Source of the DNA: Klebsiella sp. WP3-W18-ESBL-02
Lineage (GTDB): Bacteria > Pseudomonadota > Gammaproteobacteria > Enterobacterales > Enterobacteriaceae
NCBI RefSeq assembly: GCF_014168815.1
Contig: NZ_AP021972.1
Coordinates: 2,976,001-3,040,000, forward strand
DNA: 64,000 bases
Reading direction: 5' to 3'
This document shows, one piece after another, positions 25,942-33,762 of this stretch (positions are counted from its first letter, which is position 1; every line of letters starts with the position of its first letter). Made by a program: the position numbers and the translations under genes. Under the pieces are notes generated by a model. It worked only from the letters and a program-made list of their open reading frames with translations, ran no database searches and was not told the origin of the DNA.

Positions 25942-27192
25942 TTACATGTTTGAGATGATCGCGTCACCAAACTCTGAACATTTCAGCAGTTTAGCGCCTT
26001 CCATCAGACGTTCGAAGTCATAGGTCACGGTCTTGTTGTTGATCGCGCCTTCCATACCTTTAACAATCAGGTCAGCCGCTTCGAACCATTCCATATGACG
26101 CAGCATCATTTCTGCGGACAGGATGATAGAACCAGGGTTCACTTTGTCCTGGCCTGCGTACTTCGGTGCTGTACCGTGGGTCGCTTCGAACAGTGCGCAT
26201 TCGTCACCGATGTTCGCGCCCGGTGCAATACCAATACCGCCAACCTGCGCCGCCAGGGCGTCAGAGATGTAGTCACCGTTCAGGTTCATACAGGCGATCA
26301 CGTCGTATTCTGCCGGACGCAGCAGAATCTGCTGCAGGAACGCATCGGCAATCACATCTTTAATGATGATTTCTTTACCGGTGTTCGGGTTCTTGATTTT
26401 CTGCCACGGGCCGCCGTCGATGAGTTCGCCGCCGAATTCGTCGCGAATCAGCTGGTAGCCCCAGTCTTTGAACGCGCCTTCGGTGAACTTCATGATGTTG
26501 CCTTTGTGCACCAGGGTCAGGGAGTCACGGTCGTTGGTGATCGCGTATTCGATCGCCGCACGTACCAGACGCTTGGTCCCTTCTTCGGAACACGGTTTAA
26601 TGCCGATACCGCAATGTTCCGGGAAACGAATTTTCTTCACGCCCATCTCTTCGCGCAGGAATTTAATCACTTTCTCAGCGTCTGCGGAGTCAGCTTTCCA
26701 TTCGATACCTGCGTAGATGTCTTCGGAGTTTTCACGGAAGATAACCATATCGGTCAGTTCTGGGTGTTTCACCGGGCTAGGCGTGCCCTGGTAGTAACGC
26801 ACCGGGCGCAGACACACGTACAGGTCGAGTTCCTGACGCAGCGCAACGTTCAGAGAACGGATGCCGCCGCCAACTGGCGTGGTCAGAGGGCCTTTGATAG
26901 CAACGCGGTAATCGCGGATGAGATCCAGCGTTTCTGCTGGCAGCCATACGTCCTGGCCGTAGATCTGAGTGGATTTTTCCCCGGTGTAAATTTCCATCCA
27001 GGAAATTTTACGCTCGCCTTTGTAGGCTTTCTCAACAGCGGCATCAACCACTTTCAGCATTGCCGGAGTCACGTCAACGCCGATACCGTCGCCTTCAATA
27101 AATGGGATAATCGGATTGTGTGGCACATTCAGCTTGCCGTCTTTCAGGGTGATTTTTTGACCTTCCGCCGGAACAACTACTTTGCTTTCCAT
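25942..27192 (-). CDS. icd: Isocitrate dehydrogenase (NADP)
   Basis: 416-aa TCA-cycle enzyme that oxidises isocitrate to 2-oxoglutarate and carbon dioxide; length identical to E. coli Icd. Ser113, the AceK phosphorylation site, is present in RSLNVALRQ together with Arg119, so glyoxylate-bypass control should be possible. Divergent from rluE; about 245 bp lie between the start codons. The 3' end, used by phage e14 in E. coli, looks intact. Confidence 0.98.
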   Translation of the reverse strand: MESKVVVPAEGQKITLKDGKLNVPHNPIIPFIEGDGIGVDVTPAMLKVVDAAVEKAYKGERKISWMEIYTGEKSTQIYGQDVWLPAETLDLIRDYRVAIKGPLTTPVGGGIRSLNVALRQELDLYVCLRPVRYYQGTPSPVKHPELTDMVIFRENSEDIYAGIEWKADSADAEKVIKFLREEMGVKKIRFPEHCGIGIKPCSEEGTKRLVRAAIEYAITNDRDSLTLVHKGNIMKFTEGAFKDWGYQLIRDEFGGELIDGGPWQKIKNPNTGKEIIIKDVIADAFLQQILLRPAEYDVIACMNLNGDYISDALAAQVGGIGIAPGANIGDECALFEATHGTAPKYAGQDKVNPGSIILSAEMMLRHMEWFEAADLIVKGMEGAINNKTVTYDFERLMEGAKLLKCSEFGDAIISNM

Positions 27193-27437
27193 TCACCTCT
27201 CCTTCGAGCGCTACTGGTGTGCTCGTCATCCTTTACGCCACAGGTTCTTGCCGCTACTACGCCCACTCCACTTAGTCTGGAGATGCACTGTCTTACCGTC
27301 TTCCTGCAACACAAAGAGTTAGAGCATTTTTGTTAATGTTTTGTAATAAGCCTGTCAATACTACCTGATTGTTTGGCGCCATGAAAGACTCTCGTTCTTA
27401 GGCTATAATGCGCGAATCTATAAAGCCTGAAAATACT

Positions 27438-28070
27438 ATGATTAAAACTTCTTTTAGAAAACACCGGGTTGAGCGATTCAGCTCAAAACAAGCCGCTAAG
27501 CCGCGCCGGGATAACCAACCAAAACGCGTCATACTGTTCAATAAACCCTATGATGTTTTGCCGCAATTTACCGATGAAGCGGGCCGCAGCACGCTGAAAG
27601 ATTTTATTCCCGTGCAGAATGTGTACGCCGCCGGACGCCTTGACCGCGACAGTGAAGGGTTGCTGGTGTTAACAAATGACGGCGCGCTGCAGGCCAGGCT
27701 CACCCAGCCGGGTAAGCGGACGGGCAAAATTTACTATGTACAGGTAGAAGGCGAGCCTGGCGAAGAGGCGATGCAGGCGCTGCGCGACGGCGTCACGCTC
27801 AACGACGGCCCGACGCTGCCGGCCGGTATCGAACGCGTTGAGGCTCCGGAGTGGCTGTGGCCGCGTAACCCGCCGATCCGCGAGCGGAAGTCTATTCCCA
27901 CTGCCTGGCTCAAAGTGACGCTCTATGAAGGCCGTAATCGTCAGGTAAGGCGGATGACCGCTCACGTGGGCTACCCGACGCTGCGGTTAATTCGTTACGC
28001 GATGGGTGGCTACACGCTGGACAACCTCGGCAATGGCGAATGGCGTGATGCCAGCGGCGAGCGCGAATAG
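27438..28070 (+). CDS. rluE: 23S rRNA pseudouridine synthase RluE
   Basis: 210-aa enzyme modifying U2457 of 23S rRNA in E. coli. The catalytic Asp is in GRLDRDSEGLLVL, and the RKSIPTAWLKVTLYEGRNRQ region matches E. coli RluE. ATG 27438 starts MIKTSFRKHRVERFSS, which aligns with the E. coli N-terminus. In E. coli rluE is followed by nudJ; here the whole curli locus lies between them. Confidence 0.95.
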   Translation: MIKTSFRKHRVERFSSKQAAKPRRDNQPKRVILFNKPYDVLPQFTDEAGRSTLKDFIPVQNVYAAGRLDRDSEGLLVLTNDGALQARLTQPGKRTGKIYYVQVEGEPGEEAMQALRDGVTLNDGPTLPAGIERVEAPEWLWPRNPPIRERKSIPTAWLKVTLYEGRNRQVRRMTAHVGYPTLRLIRYAMGGYTLDNLGNGEWRDASGERE

Positions 28071-28090
28071 CGCTCGCCTGGCGTGAGCGG

Positions 28091-28936
28091 TCAGGAAATA
28101 TCAGGAACGATGATACTTTTGTATTTTTCGAGTACCGGCGAATTGATATCCGAGGCGTTCTTCAACTGCCACAGGTTGCGGGTGATCCCGTCATTGACCA
28201 GATAAATGACGCCGGTTTCAATGGCCGACATCAGGCACAGCATGACCGGTTCATTCACCGTGTAGCCCACTTCCCCTTCCAGCAGACGCTGATAGTCGAT
28301 ATAGCGGAAGACGCCCGCCTGGAACTCGTAGGACAGAATCGTTTTACTGGTATTTACCGAGGAAAGTACTTCGCCGGTGCTCACGTTGACGACCCTCAGG
28401 TTGACGGCAATCTGATCGAGCTGGTACTGCGTGCTGGCGCCAATACCAAAGTAACGCGCCCCCGCCCCGCCCGATTTCACATTACTTTCATAACCGATGA
28501 TCGAACCTTCAATCAGGATATTAGCCGCCACCAGCGACGGCAGCTGACCGCGGTTATTTTCTGCGACGGTACCGTTTTCCTGCGCGGCGCGAATAATTTT
28601 GCGCTCATTGAGCAGGTTTTGCAGCCCCTGACGTTCCAGCGGCGTAAACCAGTTGGAATCTTTCAGCGCCGAAACCAGCATCGCGGTGGCGCTCTGCGGG
28701 ACAGAGGTTGAAAAGTTACTCGCCGGGTAAGGTTTAAACTGCCCGGTTTCATCCTGGATATTATAAACTGAGACAAACAGTTTACCCTGCGGTGGCGGCA
28801 GATGCGTTAAGTCCTGATAGCTCTGCGAGCGCGGCAACAGCGTTGGTTTTGCAGCCTGTTTAGGGGGAGAGGTAATGCAGCCCGTAAGCATCGACAGGCT
28901 AATTAAAATGACCACTACGCCGGTTATATTTTTCAT
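28091..28936 (-). CDS. csgG: Curli secretion pore lipoprotein CsgG
   Basis: 281-aa outer-membrane lipoprotein forming the nonameric pore that exports CsgA and CsgB. Lipobox LTGC with Cys20; then NIQDETGQFKPYPASNFST and GYESNVKSGGAGARYFGIG, both near-identical to E. coli CsgG, including the transmembrane hairpin regions. ATG 28936 gives a proper lipoprotein signal; the 12 extra codons upstream are not needed. Last gene of csgDEFG, now cut off from csgD by IS5. Confidence 0.96.
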   Translation of the reverse strand: MKNITGVVVILISLSMLTGCITSPPKQAAKPTLLPRSQSYQDLTHLPPPQGKLFVSVYNIQDETGQFKPYPASNFSTSVPQSATAMLVSALKDSNWFTPLERQGLQNLLNERKIIRAAQENGTVAENNRGQLPSLVAANILIEGSIIGYESNVKSGGAGARYFGIGASTQYQLDQIAVNLRVVNVSTGEVLSSVNTSKTILSYEFQAGVFRYIDYQRLLEGEVGYTVNEPVMLCLMSAIETGVIYLVNDGITRNLWQLKNASDINSPVLEKYKSIIVPDIS

Positions 28937-28955
28937 CTCAGCATCCCGCCACTGA

Positions 28956-29369
28956 TTAATTTGTTGAAACACTGCTCAGGCCGCTGACCTGAATAGAGGA
29001 CGATTTCCCGGTAGAGCGGTCAAGGATGTTCATCATCAGCTGACCGTCGGTATTGGTGATATCAACAATAAAGTCTTTAGTGACCAGCCGCCCCGGTTTA
29101 CCGGTAGAGAGGTTGCCCATCAGGCTACCGAGCAGCTGCGACTGGATAGCTGAAGTGAAATTATCAAGTGTTGAACTTGATGACGAAGTACTCCAGTCGT
29201 AAGCATTGGGATCTTTATAGGAGTTTTGCGCATTCGCCTCCGAGAGCAGAAAAGAACCATTATTGGGGTTGCCGCCAAAATTAGGGTTAACAAACTGGAA
29301 GGTCAGGTTCCCCGCCTGGGCTGTGGTAGATAAAAAACCAATACCAAGAATTAAAGAAAGCACTTTCAT
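28956..29369 (-). CDS. csgF: Curli assembly factor CsgF
   Basis: 137-aa secreted accessory protein that sits on the CsgG pore and anchors the CsgB nucleator. Signal peptide ending TTAQAG, then the CsgG-binding stretch LTFQFVNPNFGGNPNNG, as in E. coli CsgF. Nine bp after csgE. Confidence 0.96.
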   Translation of the reverse strand: MKVLSLILGIGFLSTTAQAGNLTFQFVNPNFGGNPNNGSFLLSEANAQNSYKDPNAYDWSTSSSSSTLDNFTSAIQSQLLGSLMGNLSTGKPGRLVTKDFIVDITNTDGQLMMNILDRSTGKSSSIQVSGLSSVSTN

Positions 29370-29378
29370 CGTACGCTC

Positions 29379-29768
29379 CTAGAACTCATCTTTGGTTAAG
29401 TCGCCAGTATTTAATAAAGCTTTATTAATGGCGCGCTTCTGCAAAGCCTCATACACGGAAGCTAATGCGACATTAACTTGTTTATCAAAGTCATTTTTAC
29501 TTGGAAATAAAAACGTCTGATACAGCAAATCTTGATCGACCTTGATCGTTATCCAGCTGCCCCAGCGGGCACTGGGGCGTTCATTAATCGTAATCGAACC
29601 CGGGTACTCTTCCTCCCAATGGTCGGTAAACTCCCGATAAAAATCGTGGCCCACACGGGTGATCGTATTATCCGTCACCAGCCCCGGCACCTCTATTTCT
29701 GCTGCAGCGGTGACGCGTACTGCCAGCAGCATTATTAATGTTACCGTTATCACTATCAGTTTTTTCAT
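29379..29768 (-). CDS. csgE: Curli secretion specificity factor CsgE
   Basis: 129-aa periplasmic protein that caps CsgG and directs CsgA to it. Signal peptide (LMLLAVRVTAAAE) then the conserved GLVTDNTITRVGHDFYREF segment. In the uninterrupted operon the native csgD stop is two bases before its start; those last csgD codons are still visible at 29771-29790, beyond the IS5. Confidence 0.96.
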   Translation of the reverse strand: MKKLIVITVTLIMLLAVRVTAAAEIEVPGLVTDNTITRVGHDFYREFTDHWEEEYPGSITINERPSARWGSWITIKVDQDLLYQTFLFPSKNDFDKQVNVALASVYEALQKRAINKALLNTGDLTKDEF

Positions 29769-29793
29769 GATTAGCGTCTAAGGTTTTCGTTAG

Positions 29794-30988
29794 GGAAGGT
29801 GCGAATAAGCGGGGAAATTCTTCTCGGCTGACTCAGCCATTTCATTTCTTCATGTTTGAGCCGATTTTTTCTCCCGTAAATGCCTTGAATCAGCCTATTT
29901 AGACCGTTTCTTCGCCATTTAAGGCGTTATTCCCAGTTTTTAGTGAGATCTCTCCCACTGACGTATCATTTGGTCCGCCCGAAACAGGTTGGCCAGCGTG
30001 AATAACATCGCCAGTTGGTTATCGTTTTTCAGCAACCCCTTGTATCTGGCTTTCACGAAGCCGAACTGTCGCTTGATGATGCGAAATGGGTGCTCCACCT
30101 TGGCCCGGATGCTGGCTTTCATGTATTCGATGTTGATGGCCGTTTTGTTCTTGCGTGGATGCTGTTTCAAGGTTCTTACCTTGCCGGGGCGCTCGGCGAT
30201 CAGCCAGTCCACATCCACCTCGGCCAGCTCCTCGCGCTGTGGCGCCCCTTGGTAGCCGGCATCGGCTGAGACAAATTGCTCCTCTCCATGAAGCAGATTA
30301 CCCAGCTGATTGAGGTCATGCTCGTTGGCCGCGGTGGTGACCAGGCTGTGGGTCAGGCCACTCTTGGCATCGACACCAATGTGGGCCTTCATGCCAAAGT
30401 GCCACTGATTGCCTTTCTTGGTCTGATGCATCTCCGGATCGCGTTGCTGCTCTTTGTTCTTGGTCGAGCTGGGTGCCTCAATGATGGTGGCATCGACCAA
30501 GGTGCCTTGAGTCATCATGACGCCTGCTTCGGCCAGCCAGCGATTGATGGTCTTGAACAATTGGCGGGCCAGTTGATGCTGCTCCAGCAGGTGGCGGAAA
30601 TTCATGATGGTGGTGCGGTCAGGCAAGGCGCTATCCAGGGATAACCGGGCAAACAGACGCATGGAGGCGATTTCGTACAGAGCATCTTCCATCGCGCCAT
30701 CGCTCAGGTTGTACCAATGCTGCATGCAGTGAATGCGTAGCATGGTTTCCAGCGGATAAGGTCGCCGGCCATTACCAGCCTTGGGGTAAAACGGCTCGAT
30801 GACTTCCACCATGTTTTGCCATGGCAGAATCTGCTCCATGCGGGACAAGAAAATCTCTTTTCTGGTCTGACGGCGCTTACTGCTGAATTCACTGTCGGCG
30901 AAGGTGAGTTGATGACTCATGATGAACCCTGTTCCATGGCTCCAGATGACAAACATGATCTCATATCAGGGACTTGTTCGCACCTTCC
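29794..30988 (-). mobile_element. IS5, complete, 1195 bp
   Basis: Ends GGAAGGTGCGAATAAGC (left) and CTTGTTCGCACCTTCC (right) are the IS5 terminal inverted repeats; the length, 1195 bp, is that of E. coli IS5 and the transposase is as in E. coli as far as I can recall it. Inserted within the last codons of csgD with the transposase gene in the same direction as csgD and csgEFG. Confidence 0.97.
29940..30920 (-). CDS. insH: IS5 transposase
   Basis: 326-aa DDE transposase (IS4-type fold) beginning MSHQLTFADSEFSSKRRQ, the E. coli InsH length. Catalytic Asp in GTLVDATIIEAPS, second Asp in SADAGYQGA, Glu in the KVEHPFRIIKRQFG motif. Intact, so the element may be mobile. The 12 codons before ATG 30920 lie in IS leader sequence. 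Confidence 0.96.
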   Translation of the reverse strand: MSHQLTFADSEFSSKRRQTRKEIFLSRMEQILPWQNMVEVIEPFYPKAGNGRRPYPLETMLRIHCMQHWYNLSDGAMEDALYEIASMRLFARLSLDSALPDRTTIMNFRHLLEQHQLARQLFKTINRWLAEAGVMMTQGTLVDATIIEAPSSTKNKEQQRDPEMHQTKKGNQWHFGMKAHIGVDAKSGLTHSLVTTAANEHDLNQLGNLLHGEEQFVSADAGYQGAPQREELAEVDVDWLIAERPGKVRTLKQHPRKNKTAINIEYMKASIRAKVEHPFRIIKRQFGFVKARYKGLLKNDNQLAMLFTLANLFRADQMIRQWERSH

Positions 30989-31620
30989 TTAGCCCAGGTA
31001 ACAGCCTGCGTTCTATTTTTTACAGATATCTTGCGAAAAAGATTATATAAATGTGTCTTCACGGTATTCTCGCTAATAAATAGCAGGCGGGCAATTTCAA
31101 CATTCGAGGCACCCATTCGCAGCTTATTAAGAATATCCTTTTCGCGCTGCGTCAACCCGCTGGTATCGTCATGGTACCGGTAACTGCCCGACTGATTAAT
31201 AAGATAGCTGGTGAGATCGTGAGGAAAATGGCAACCACCGTTCATCACGTTGCGAATGCCACCCACTAAGGTTTGTTCATCGACGGAAAGATGAAACACT
31301 GCGCTAATACCAAACCATGACTCTACTTCATGAAAGTGATAGTCCTCTGGCATATTAATGAGCAAAACTTTCACTTTTTCACGTAATCGTCGTAGTTCAC
31401 TTTGCCAGAGTAAGGTCCTTTTTTTATCCGACTCACTAAGATCAAAAAGAACCAGAACGCGCTCGGCGTCAGTCTGCTCGAGCATTTTTTGAATATTCTG
31501 AATTCTGACATTAATTGGTAATGATGTTTTGAGTTGATGAACCAGGGCAGTGGCCTGCAATGACGGCCTGGTTATTAACAGCAAAATATCGTTATGTACC
31601 GGTTCAGTTTCTTTCGGCAT
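30961..31620 (-). CDS. csgD: Curli master regulator CsgD, 3' end altered by IS5
   Basis: LuxR/FixJ-family activator of csgBAC and of cellulose/biofilm genes. N-terminal receiver-like domain (residues 1-130) and C-terminal LuxR helix-turn-helix (EIARLLFISENTVKTHLYNLF type). ATG 31620 follows GGGATGGGG. IS5 entered codon 211: joining the flanks across one TTAG restores WANENLRR then stop (216 aa, the E. coli length), whereas the present frame reads WAKEGANKSLI then stop inside the IS end (219 aa). The DNA-binding helices are upstream of the change, so partial or full function is possible. Confidence 0.93.
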   Translation of the reverse strand: MPKETEPVHNDILLLITRPSLQATALVHQLKTSLPINVRIQNIQKMLEQTDAERVLVLFDLSESDKKRTLLWQSELRRLREKVKVLLINMPEDYHFHEVESWFGISAVFHLSVDEQTLVGGIRNVMNGGCHFPHDLTSYLINQSGSYRYHDDTSGLTQREKDILNKLRMGASNVEIARLLFISENTVKTHLYNLFRKISVKNRTQAVTWAKEGANKSLI

Positions 31621-32068
31621 TATGAAACCCCATCCCGCTTGCTGCTCGGAACGCGATCTCTTTCTGCTATGCACACAATATGCATACGCAGAAAGAGTCG
31701 CCGTTCTGTGTAGTTGCTGATTTAATAAGTATGACAATTAATAAGTATGACAATAAAGGCTATTAAGCACAGAATGTGCGCTTGTTTCCTAAGTGCTGCA
31801 ATACTGTTCAATCTAGACATTGGCATTTTAATCGCAAGGGTTATTTGTGTTTCAAAATGTAACAATAACATGTCAGGTTATTACGAAGAAATACACTATT
31901 GGTTATGATTTATATAAAGAAAATAATTTTATCTTTTCCCATAGCGCCTGAGCCAACATGCGTATTTACACTTCAGTCTATTCAAGGTATGCCATCTTCT
32001 GCCGACAATGCCGCTAGCTGTAAACTTTCTATTCCATCATTTAGCTTATGGAAGAATAATTTAGCTTA
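31621..32068. other. csgD upstream control region, IS-proximal part
   Basis: 448 bp, very AT-rich toward 31850-31950. It is the csgD half of the curli intergenic region and should contain the csgD promoter, long 5' UTR and OmpR/IHF-type sites; I could not place them individually. The second IS begins at 32069. Confidence 0.6.
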
Positions 32069-32072
32069 GAGC

Positions 32073-32573
32073 CTATCCCAATAGGGTTTTGTTCCAGACA
32101 ATGACACCACAGGCAAAATGCAGCATCGCCTCATAATTCTCGACCTTCTTCTCCCAACGAGTCAGGACACGGCGGTAGCGATTCATCCAACTGTGTGTTC
32201 TCTCTACAACCCAGCGGTGAGCCTTAAAATCCGTGTATTTGATGGCCTCTGACTCATCCTTTCGTGACTGGATATGAGGTTCATAGCGACGACTTTTCAG
32301 ATACGATTCCAGCCATTCCGCTTCATACCCTTTGTCCATGCACAACCGGAGCCTCTTGCCCGGTCTGCCCGTCTGGAGGGCATCGAGCGTATCCGTAACC
32401 AACTTTATGTCGTGCGTATTTGCTCCGGCAACAACCAGTGCAAGCGGTAGCCCGTTCCCGTCAGTCATCAGACTGCGCTTTACGCCCTGTTTCCCCCGGT
32501 CTGTAGGGTTCCTGCCTGTTTTTTTGAGCCTGCCAGCGGTGATTTGGTTATACAACCATCCATCGACAGCCAC
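32073..32573 (-). CDS. Transposase orfB (catalytic half)
   Basis: Carries the later catalytic part of a DDE transposase: GANTHDIKLV, the Asp in CMDKGYEAEW and the Glu in WVVERTHSWMNRYRR. Expected to be made as a fusion with orfA by -1 slippage at A7 (minus strand, 32519-32525): orfA GSKK continues into TGRNPTDRGKQG. The MAVDGW beginning of the open frame is not a likely independent start. Confidence 0.88.
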   Translation of the reverse strand: MAVDGWLYNQITAGRLKKTGRNPTDRGKQGVKRSLMTDGNGLPLALVVAGANTHDIKLVTDTLDALQTGRPGKRLRLCMDKGYEAEWLESYLKSRRYEPHIQSRKDESEAIKYTDFKAHRWVVERTHSWMNRYRRVLTRWEKKVENYEAMLHFACGVIVWNKTLLG

Positions 32574-32878
32574 GACCAGTCAATAGAGTCCAACTGTTCG
32601 CAAGCAAGCAACCCATTTTGCCAGAAGCGTTCAAATACTCCAGCATCTCGCCACTCCTGAAATCGGCGATGAGCAGAGCTTGACGAGCATATACCGGTGG
32701 CATTCAGCGCATTCCATTGGCAGCCCGTCCTGAGTACGAAGAAAATGGCGTTCATTGCAGCGCGATTATCAACCCGCTTGCGGTGCGTACCCAGCGGGTG
32801 TTGAGTTTTATGCTCCGGGATGAGTGGAGCCATTTTCTCCCAGAGTCCATCACTGATCTGCCACTTGTTGCCCGCCAC
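32480..32878 (-). CDS. Transposase orfA (N-terminal half)
   Basis: 132-aa product, MAGNKWQISDGLWEKMAPLI onward, with the RTGCQWNALN and HRRFQEWRDAG segments of the IS5-family DUF4096/DDE N-terminal domain and the first catalytic Asp (SMDGCITKSPL). It passes the slippery run at 32519-32525 and stops at 32480, giving a separate N-terminal protein that usually regulates transposition. Confidence 0.88.
   Translation of the reverse strand: MAGNKWQISDGLWEKMAPLIPEHKTQHPLGTHRKRVDNRAAMNAIFFVLRTGCQWNALNATGICSSSSAHRRFQEWRDAGVFERFWQNGLLACEQLDSIDWSWLSMDGCITKSPLAGSKKQAGTLQTGGNRA
32519..32525 (-). promoter_or_regulatory. Programmed frameshift site of the IS
   Basis: Seven A on the minus strand in the orfA/orfB overlap. 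A -1 shift here joins the two frames exactly where the family consensus continues (KK then TGRNPTDRGK). Confidence 0.75.
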
Positions 32879-33211
32879 GCTTCGCCCTCAGAAATTATCA
32901 TATTTTATTATCTGACAATTCCTTTTGGGATAGGTTCTTAGGCCGTAAAGCGCTAAATACTGTTGTGCTATCGCGGCAGCCCGCTCCGTTTGCATCCGCC
33001 TGGTGACGCCGCTGCCAGCCTGTCTCATTCCTGAATCCTCATACTATCGACTGACGCTCATTTTCAAAATACGTAATCCAGGCGAAAACAATGATTATTT
33101 CTGTCGAACATACTCAATCCATAAATCAGCGACTGCCGCACTCCGTAAGCGGACGAAGCTATCGCTGGTTTAACTCCTGACTTTAACCGTCGGTTAAATC
33201 AAGGTGCCATT

Positions 33212-33718
33212 ATGAAACAGTGGTTCTTATTAATACCCTTATTGGGCTGTTCATATCTGGCTACTGCGGGAGGCGATCTGGCGGGCTCTGAGTTTTCAGG
33301 GTTAAGTCAATATCGTCAGAACTACGATATGGTAGCAATTACTGGCCAACATGGCAGCGGTAATAACGCGTCTATTAACCAGTCAGGCTCGCATATTTAT
33401 GGTTCTATTTCTCAGGTGGGTGGGTATAACAACGCGATATTAAATCAAAATGGTTTTAATAATCGCGCTGCAATAGCGCAATACGGTAATGGTAATAACG
33501 CTACGGTAAGCCAATCAGGGACGAATAATTCTGCAGAGGTCGTGCAGGCAGGATCGGCGAACCAGGCGGATATTACGCAAACTGGTTTTGATAACTCTGC
33601 AAAAATTGTCAGCAAAGGCGTTGGCAATATTACGCAGATTAATCAAACAGGCACAAGCCGCGGCGCGGCCGTTGTGCAAAATTCGGCAGGAATGGCAATT
33701 CGCATTACCCAAAATTAG
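33212..33718 (+). CDS. csgB: Curli nucleator CsgB, six-repeat form
   Basis: 168-aa minor curlin that anchors and nucleates the fibre (E. coli 151 aa). After the signal peptide about six 22-residue curlin repeats can be aligned, e.g. ISQVGGYNNAILNQNG and IAQYGNGNNATVSQSG, one more than in E. coli. The end GMAIRITQN is the typical CsgB R5-like tail. The signal peptide contains LLGC (Cys13), a lipobox-like word absent from E. coli CsgB. First gene of csgBAC; its control region is interrupted by an IS 275 bp upstream. Confidence 0.94.
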   Translation: MKQWFLLIPLLGCSYLATAGGDLAGSEFSGLSQYRQNYDMVAITGQHGSGNNASINQSGSHIYGSISQVGGYNNAILNQNGFNNRAAIAQYGNGNNATVSQSGTNNSAEVVQAGSANQADITQTGFDNSAKIVSKGVGNITQINQTGTSRGAAVVQNSAGMAIRITQN

Positions 33719-33762
33719 CGTTTTAACTGATTGACCAATCTCTAAACCTATGGGGTATCTTA

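Larger units (their letters stand above)
29790..30992. repeat. TTAG target duplication flanking IS5
   Basis: TTAG occurs at 29790-29793 and 30989-30992, directly at the two ends of the element; 4-bp YTAR duplications are the rule for IS5. Together with intact ends it shows simple, probably recent insertion. Confidence 0.95.
32069..32937 (-). mobile_element. IS5-family element, IS427-like group, 869 bp
   Basis: Terminal inverted repeats GAGCCTATCCCAATAGG (left) and, read inward, GAACCTATCCCAAAAGG (right). TTA duplications at 32066-32068 and 32938-32940 match the TNA type of this group. Two overlapping frames and an A7 slippery run encode the transposase. It lies between csgD and csgB, oriented with csgD. 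Confidence 0.9.

Noticed and set aside
26095..27336. 413-codon open frame opposite icd
   Set aside because: Antisense to a conserved gene; low-complexity His/Phe/Val composition typical of a shadow frame, no ribosome site.
31738..32068. Possible small gene in the AT-rich region before csgD
   Set aside because: No frame with a start signal; reads as control region.
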